The position numbers and the translations under genes are program-made. This document shows positions 60,114-64,000 of a DNA stretch of 64,000 nucleotides, one piece after another. How positions within the stretch are numbered: position 1 is the stretch's first letter; each line of letters begins with the position of its first letter. The notes beneath the pieces were generated by a model. It was not told the DNA's origin and ran no database searches. It worked only from the letters and a program-made list of their open reading frames with translations. The DNA is from Halobaculum magnesiiphilum (GTDB lineage Archaea; Halobacteriota; Halobacteria; Halobacteriales; Haloferacaceae), in the NCBI RefSeq assembly GCF_019823105.1, contig NZ_CP081958.1, forward strand, positions 806,001 to 870,000, given 5' to 3'.

Positions 60114-60674
60114 ATGCCCTCCACACGCACGGCAGGCAGAGCCGTCGGCGCGCTGGCGGCGCTCGCGTTCGTCGGCGTCGCCGCCGCCCAGTACAGCGAT
60201 CCCCGCGCGTCCCTCGATCTGACGACCCGGATCGGCGTCCAGTTCGCAGTCGGGTTCGTGATCAACCTCCTCCTCGGCGGCGCGTTGGTCGCGTTGAGCC
60301 CGGGGTACGCGGACGACAAGCTCGACCAGTTCTCCTCGGACCCGGGCGAGACGATCGTCTGGGGCCTCATCGTCGGTATCGGGGTCCCGATCGTGCTGGT
60401 GATCCTCGCGTTCACGATCATCGGACTCGTGATCACCATCCCCGGGATCCTGATCCTCGCGGGGGTCGGGATCGTCGGGTCGGCGGTGATGGTTGTGGTC
60501 GTCGGCGACGTCGTCACCGACGGCGGAGCCGGCGGTACGACCGTCCTGGTGGGCGCGCTCGTTCTCGCGCTGCTCACCGCGATCCCGTTCGTCGGCGGAC
60601 TGATCAACTGGCTGGTCGGCCTACCCGGTATCGGGATGGTCGGCCACGACCTCTATCGAGGCTGGAAAAACTGA
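60114..60674 (+). CDS. Membrane protein of unknown function
   Basis: A 186-residue protein with a signal-like N-terminal helix (AVGALAALAFVGVAAA) and four to five further hydrophobic segments (VQFAVGFVINLLLGGALVAL, IVWGLIVGIGVPIVLVILAF, GLVITIPGILILAGVGIVG, VLVGALVLALLTAIPFV). The ending GMVGHDLYRGWKN is short and charged. I prefer ATG 60114 over the GTG at 60099 because GCTATTCAT at about 60082-60090 is 27-29 bases upstream. No family is recognised. Confidence 0.72.
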   Translation: MPSTRTAGRAVGALAALAFVGVAAAQYSDPRASLDLTTRIGVQFAVGFVINLLLGGALVALSPGYADDKLDQFSSDPGETIVWGLIVGIGVPIVLVILAFTIIGLVITIPGILILAGVGIVGSAVMVVVVGDVVTDGGAGGTTVLVGALVLALLTAIPFVGGLINWLVGLPGIGMVGHDLYRGWKN

Positions 60675-61012
60675 GACCGCACCCGTCGTGACGGGGAGGT
60701 CGACGGGGCGATCCGACCGTCCGCCGGTCAGTTCGCCCGGATCCCGAACGTCTGTGCGTCGACGAGGTCGACGCACTCCGCGATGTTGTCGCGCATCGCC
60801 GCGAACTCCAGCGTCCGATGAACGCTCGTTTCCATGTCCCCCATGTCGGTATTCTGTGCCATATGCTTTCGGGGCATGGTACCACGGGTGATAGTTATCC
60901 GGCCGCTTCCGCCGGTTACCCGGTCCCAACCGGGCCGGCGGGGGAGTTCCACCCGCCCCTCGGGCGGGTCCGAGGCGACAGACCTTACCGCTCATGCTCG
61001 GAAGCGACGGCC
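60675..61012. other. Intergenic region of 338 bases with a possible small ORF
   Basis: It contains the small minus-strand frame at 60728-60862 and the promoter of the UlaG-like gene (GACCTTACC around 60981-60989, 27 bases before ATG 61013). The rest shows nothing recognisable. Confidence 0.5.
60728..60862 (-). CDS. Possible small protein of 44 residues
   Basis: A frame beginning MAQNTDMGDMETSVHRTLE and ending QTFGIRAN. The ATG at 60862 has a TATA-like GGATAACT about 33 bases upstream; ATG 60877 adds five residues. The composition (acidic, balanced codon use, no low complexity) looks like a gene rather than a shadow, and no gene lies opposite. No family is recognised. Confidence 0.45.
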   Translation of the reverse strand: MAQNTDMGDMETSVHRTLEFAAMRDNIAECVDLVDAQTFGIRAN

Positions 61013-61864
61013 ATGAGCGACGCGAGCGACCCGCAGATCACGTCCGACTGGGGCGACTGGCTCCCGCGAACGATCGAGGCCGCCGAACCCGACGGCGTCG
61101 CCGTCTGGTACCTCGGCTGCAACGGCTTCGTCCTGAAGGGTGCAGACGAGACGAGCCTCTGGATCGACCCGTACGTCGGCCTCGGCGACCCGCCGCGCAC
61201 GGTCCGGATGATCCCGGTCCCGTTCGACCCCCACGACGTGTACGACGCCGACGCGGTGTTGGCGACCCACGAGCACACCGACCACACGCACGGGCCCTCG
61301 CAGGCGCCGATCCTCGCGAACTCAGGGGCCGACTTCTACGCCGCCGACGACTCCCTCGCCGTCACTGACGAGGAGCGCTGGACCGACAACTGGGACGTCG
61401 ACGACGACCAACTGGTCGAGATCGAGGAGGGCGACTCGTTCTCCGTCGGCGGCTTCGAGGTCGACGTGGTCCGGGTCAGCGACGCCGACGCGACCCACCC
61501 GGTCGGCTACGTGGTCCGGTACGGCGACGTGACCGTCTTCCACGGGGGCGACACCAAACCCCACGACGGCTTCGCCGACCTCGGCGCCGAGTACGACATC
61601 GATCTGGCGGTCGTCGCGTTCGGATCCGTCGGCCGCGTCCCGGACAAGCGGACCCGCGAGCCCCAGCGCACGCGCTGGTACTGCGACGAGAACCAGGCCG
61701 TCGAGGTCGCGGAGGCGCTGCGGGCCGACCGCATGCTCCCGAGCCACTGGGATATGTGGAAGGGGCTGACTGCCGACCCGACCGCGCTCCACGAGCACGT
61801 TCGTGGCTTCGAGTACCCCGAGCGCCTCGACATCGTGGAGGTCGGCGACCGGATCGATCTCTGA
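61013..61864 (+). CDS. UlaG-like MBL fold metal-dependent hydrolase
   Basis: A 283-residue metallo-beta-lactamase fold protein. The metal motif is THEHTDHTHG (H86, H88, D90, H91), preceded by the GCNGFVLKG and SLWIDPYVGLGDPPR stretches of the L-ascorbate-6-phosphate lactonase (UlaG) family, and followed by VFHGGDTKPHDGF and the histidine in LPSHWDMWKG. A lactonase, phosphodiesterase or similar ester hydrolase is likely; the haloarchaeal substrate is unknown. It is leaderless. Confidence 0.88.
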   Translation: MSDASDPQITSDWGDWLPRTIEAAEPDGVAVWYLGCNGFVLKGADETSLWIDPYVGLGDPPRTVRMIPVPFDPHDVYDADAVLATHEHTDHTHGPSQAPILANSGADFYAADDSLAVTDEERWTDNWDVDDDQLVEIEEGDSFSVGGFEVDVVRVSDADATHPVGYVVRYGDVTVFHGGDTKPHDGFADLGAEYDIDLAVVAFGSVGRVPDKRTREPQRTRWYCDENQAVEVAEALRADRMLPSHWDMWKGLTADPTALHEHVRGFEYPERLDIVEVGDRIDL

Positions 61865-61895
61865 GGAGGGACGAACTCCCCCGAACCCTCAGGAT

Positions 61896-61903
61896 TTTTT
61901 ATC
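61896..61903 (+). promoter_or_regulatory. TATA box of the second uspA-like gene
   Basis: TTTTTATC is centred 26 bases before ATG 61925. Confidence 0.7.
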
Positions 61904-61924
61904 CCCTCGCGACAGTCCATCGGT

Positions 61925-62371
61925 ATGGACCACGCGCTCGCAGTCGTCGGGCCGACCGAGACCGCAAAGACGCTGACCCGCGAGGCGGGCGAGCTCGCCG
62001 CCGGCGTCGACGCCGACCTCACGCTGTTGCACGTCGCCGACGAGGACGAATACGACGAACAGCGCAAGCAGCTCGCGGAGGTCACCCGCGGCGACTCCAC
62101 CTACAGCGTCGGGCAGGCGGTCGAGGGCGCGCGGGCGTACGCCGCCGACATCGGTCGCGAGGTGCTGGAGGACGTGGACATCGACTACGAGGCGGTGGGA
62201 ACGGTCGGCGACCGCGCCGAGACCGTCCTCTCGGAGGCGCGCAAGCGCGGCTGCGACCACGTCTTCATCGCCGGACGAAAGCGCTCGCCGACCGGCAAGG
62301 CGCTGTTCGGCGACGACACCCAGCGCATCATCCTCGACGCGGAGAAGCCGGTCACCGTCGTGACCGAGTAG
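61925..62371 (+). CDS. Universal stress protein (UspA family)
   Basis: A 148-residue UspA fold. The N-terminal strand MDHALAVVGPTETAKTLTREA lacks the usual hydrophobic start pattern but the C-terminal nucleotide-binding motif HVFIAGRKRSPTGKALFGDDTQRIILDAEKPVTVV is clear. The middle region TYSVGQAVEGARAYAADIGREVLEDVDIDYEAVGTVGD is typical. It is 31-35% similar by eye to the other UspA of the window only at motif level. Confidence 0.9.
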   Translation: MDHALAVVGPTETAKTLTREAGELAAGVDADLTLLHVADEDEYDEQRKQLAEVTRGDSTYSVGQAVEGARAYAADIGREVLEDVDIDYEAVGTVGDRAETVLSEARKRGCDHVFIAGRKRSPTGKALFGDDTQRIILDAEKPVTVVTE

Positions 62372-62474
62372 TCGACGGCCGTCGCGGCGACGGATCCGGT
62401 GACCGATCCGGCGACCATCCGGTCCGCTATGCGTCGGCCTCGCGGCCTGTCGATGCGATAATCGGCCCGGTGAC

Positions 62475-62483
62475 TTTTTATAC
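62475..62483 (+). promoter_or_regulatory. TATA box of the coiled-coil protein gene
   Basis: TTTTTATAC is centred 26 bases before ATG 62505 and fixes that start. Confidence 0.75.
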
Positions 62484-62504
62484 TGTACTCGGCTCGATGT
62501 ATCC

Positions 62505-64000
62505 ATGAGCCAGGGGCCCGATGTCACGGACGCCGTCACCGTCGAGGAGGACGGCGTCACCGTCGAGAAGCGTTTCACCGCCGACGAGTTCCCCGTCCCC
62601 GCGATCGAGTTCACCCTCCGCTCGGACCGCGAGGACGCCACGGAGTTCCGCATCGTCGACGAGATCCCCGAGGACTTCCCGATGGATCGGATCGGCTTCC
62701 ATCCGGAGTACGAATCGGAGCACTGGACGGCGTATCAGGACCACCGGGTCGAGTACCGACGCCGGCTCGACCCCGGCGAGGAGGTGACGACCGTCTACGG
62801 TATCCGCACCGACGACCCCGACGACGGCGCCCGCTTCCTCGGCGAGCCGGCGGTCACGGAGGTGTCCGAGGACGACGACCCCGTCGGCGACGTCGCCGAC
62901 GTGATCGGCGACGACTCCTCGCAGGCGGTTCGCGACGTGCTCGCAGGGGGCGACGGCGCCGACGCCGCCGCCGATGAGACAGATGTCGACGACGCGTCCG
63001 ACGGGCTCGACCTCGCCGGCGCGGAGGCGGACCTGGGCGCCGAGGAGGCGACCGATCCCCTCGCTGAGGGGGCGGATGACCCGCTCGCTGAGGGGACCGA
63101 TGACCCGCTCGCTGAGGGGACCGATGACCCGCTCGCGGAGGACGCGAGCGACGACGACATCGCCCCGACGGACGAGCGGACGGACGAGGAGTCCGCCGAC
63201 GACTTCCTCGACGACCTCTCGGACGACGAGGGGACCGACGAAGAGTCGGATGTGGACGAAGTCGGGGCCGAGGTCGCCGACGCGGAGGCGGCGGACGCAG
63301 CCGACGACGAACCGGAGCCGGCCGACGACGAGCCCGATGCAGTGCTCGATCTGGACGGCGACGCCGACGACGCGGACGCCGTGAGCGACGACCTCGGAGC
63401 GCCCGAACCCGAGGACGAGGCCGCCGACGCCGACACCGAGACCGGCGGAGACGCGGGCGCTGCCGCAGCCGGGGGCGTCGCCGCCGGCGGGGTCGCGGCC
63501 GCGCTCGCCGAGGAGCTTCGCGCAGGGACCGTCTCCGAGGAGGACCGGGAGGTGCTCAAGGAGGAGCTCGAACTCGATCACTCCACGAGCGTCGACGCGC
63601 GCATCTCCCGGCTCCAGTCGAAAGTCGAGGACATGGCGGCGTACTCGAACGCGCTGGAGGAGTTCATCGACGAGAACGGCCTCGCCAGCGAGTGGATGGA
63701 CGGCCTGCAGGCCGACCTGGACGACCTGACCGCCGAGATCGCCGAGACGCGCGAGGAGGTCGCCGACGCGGCCGACGAGCGCGCATCGCTCCGCGAGGAG
63801 GTCGAGACGGCCACCGAGGACGCACGCGACGCGAGCGAGCGGGCCGCCGCCGTCGACGAGGAGGTCGACGACCTCCGTGGCGACGTGGGCGACCTCCGCG
63901 GCGACGTCGACGACCTCCGGACCGACGTGGACGACCTTGGCGAGGAGATCGCCGACAGCACCGACTCGCTGGAGGCGTCGATCGACGAGGTGCGCGCCGA
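62505..64000 (+). CDS. Large acidic protein with N-terminal beta domain and C-terminal coiled coil (partial)
   Basis: At least 498 residues; the gene runs off the right edge. Residues 1-120 form a beta-rich domain (VTVEEDGVTVEKRFTADEFPVPAIEFTLRS, ...RRLDPGEEVTTVYGIRT). Residues about 130-340 are extremely acidic low complexity with an octapeptide repeat (DPLAEGTD). From about 350 (REVLKEELELDHSTSVDARISRLQSKVEDM) a coiled coil begins with heptad-like repeats (VDDLRGDVGDLRGDVDDL). Haloarchaea carry related proteins of unknown role. It may be a structural or cytoskeleton-like protein; I cannot assign a function. Confidence 0.78.
   Translation, partial: MSQGPDVTDAVTVEEDGVTVEKRFTADEFPVPAIEFTLRSDREDATEFRIVDEIPEDFPMDRIGFHPEYESEHWTAYQDHRVEYRRRLDPGEEVTTVYGIRTDDPDDGARFLGEPAVTEVSEDDDPVGDVADVIGDDSSQAVRDVLAGGDGADAAADETDVDDASDGLDLAGAEADLGAEEATDPLAEGADDPLAEGTDDPLAEGTDDPLAEDASDDDIAPTDERTDEESADDFLDDLSDDEGTDEESDVDEVGAEVADAEAADAADDEPEPADDEPDAVLDLDGDADDADAVSDDLGAPEPEDEAADADTETGGDAGAAAAGGVAAGGVAAALAEELRAGTVSEEDREVLKEELELDHSTSVDARISRLQSKVEDMAAYSNALEEFIDENGLASEWMDGLQADLDDLTAEIAETREEVADAADERASLREEVETATEDARDASERAAAVDEEVDDLRGDVGDLRGDVDDLRTDVDDLGEEIADSTDSLEASIDEVRA
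63051..63143 (+). repeat. 24-base tandem repeat inside the acidic coiled-coil gene
   Basis: Four copies of a unit like ACCGATGACCCGCTCGCTGA plus GGGG (first copy 21 bases), encoding TDDPLAEG repeats. The unit is a multiple of three, so the frame is kept and copy number could vary. Confidence 0.85.

Noticed and set aside
1-64000. CRISPR array, insertion sequence, toxin-antitoxin pair or prophage
   Set aside because: No regularly spaced repeats with unique spacers, no transposase or integrase motifs, and no phage structural genes were seen on either strand.

Overview
The window reads as the chromosome of a halophilic archaeon (class Halobacteria; I cannot fix the genus). Predicted proteins are very acidic (Asp/Glu-rich), GC is high with strong third-position G/C bias, and the gene set is archaeal: Nop5/fibrillarin, Dph2, archaeal-type methionine adenosyltransferase and pantetheine-phosphate adenylyltransferase, DacZ, HalOD1, a TFB-like cyclin protein, and Tat lipoproteins as transporter binding proteins. 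Many starts lie 26-30 bases downstream of a TATA-like box, the usual haloarchaeal leaderless arrangement.

Layout. 1-3943: a minus-strand branched-chain amino acid type ABC operon (binding protein, two permeases, ATPase cut by the left edge). 4251-8668: an acyl-CoA ligase divergent from a short-chain fatty acid transporter, then a short-chain dehydrogenase. 8768-13123: stand-alone genes (GNAT, cytidine deaminase, superoxide dismutase, pirin, small membrane proteins). 13143-17816: a minus-strand sugar-type ABC operon. 18006-22018: a DNA-repair-flavoured block (MrfA-like DUF1998 helicase, Mrr-like protein, Ogt, DUF123 nuclease-like protein). 22055-31467: an aminotransferase, HalOD1, then a lactate/glycolate oxidation locus in which a flavin/Fe-S oxidoreductase and a LutC/LutB-A pair are divergently transcribed around an arylamine N-acetyltransferase. 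31481-33319: an RCK-DHH phosphoesterase and tRNA-Lys followed by an att-like duplication of the tRNA 3' end. 33320-42267: PPOX protein, thioesterase, MFS carrier, UspA, alanine-glyoxylate type aminotransferase, Nop5-FlpA, GshA, an HTH protein and CoaD. 42311-46879: a TFB-like cyclin protein sharing a promoter with tRNA-Leu, DacZ-MscS, an acyltransferase and PurD. 47024-54513: DUF255 protein, cysteine synthase, a thioredoxin, MAT, CYTH protein and FKBP. 54589-64000: a YlbF-ParA-RecA-like group, a CaCA exchanger, PhzF, Dph2, membrane proteins, a UlaG-like hydrolase, UspA, and a large coiled-coil protein cut by the right edge.

How parts may work together: two ABC importers and a fatty acid carrier feed carbon; the DLD/Lut locus oxidises 2-hydroxy acids; DacZ makes c-di-AMP next to a mechanosensitive channel and about 10 kb from an RCK-DHH protein of the kind that could degrade it; GshA, cysteine synthase, a thioredoxin and SOD serve thiol and oxidative balance; Nop5/FlpA and Dph2 act on rRNA and EF-2.

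No defence island, CRISPR array, rRNA or insertion sequence was seen. The most unexplained signals are the tRNA-Lys 3'-end duplication, a composite hairpin-plus-box element upstream of both gshA and an acyltransferase gene, a RecA/KaiC-like protein with no Walker A motif beside a canonical ParA-like ATPase, the paralogous halves of the DLD and LutB-A proteins, and a GGM-rich chaperonin-like segment in the FKBP.
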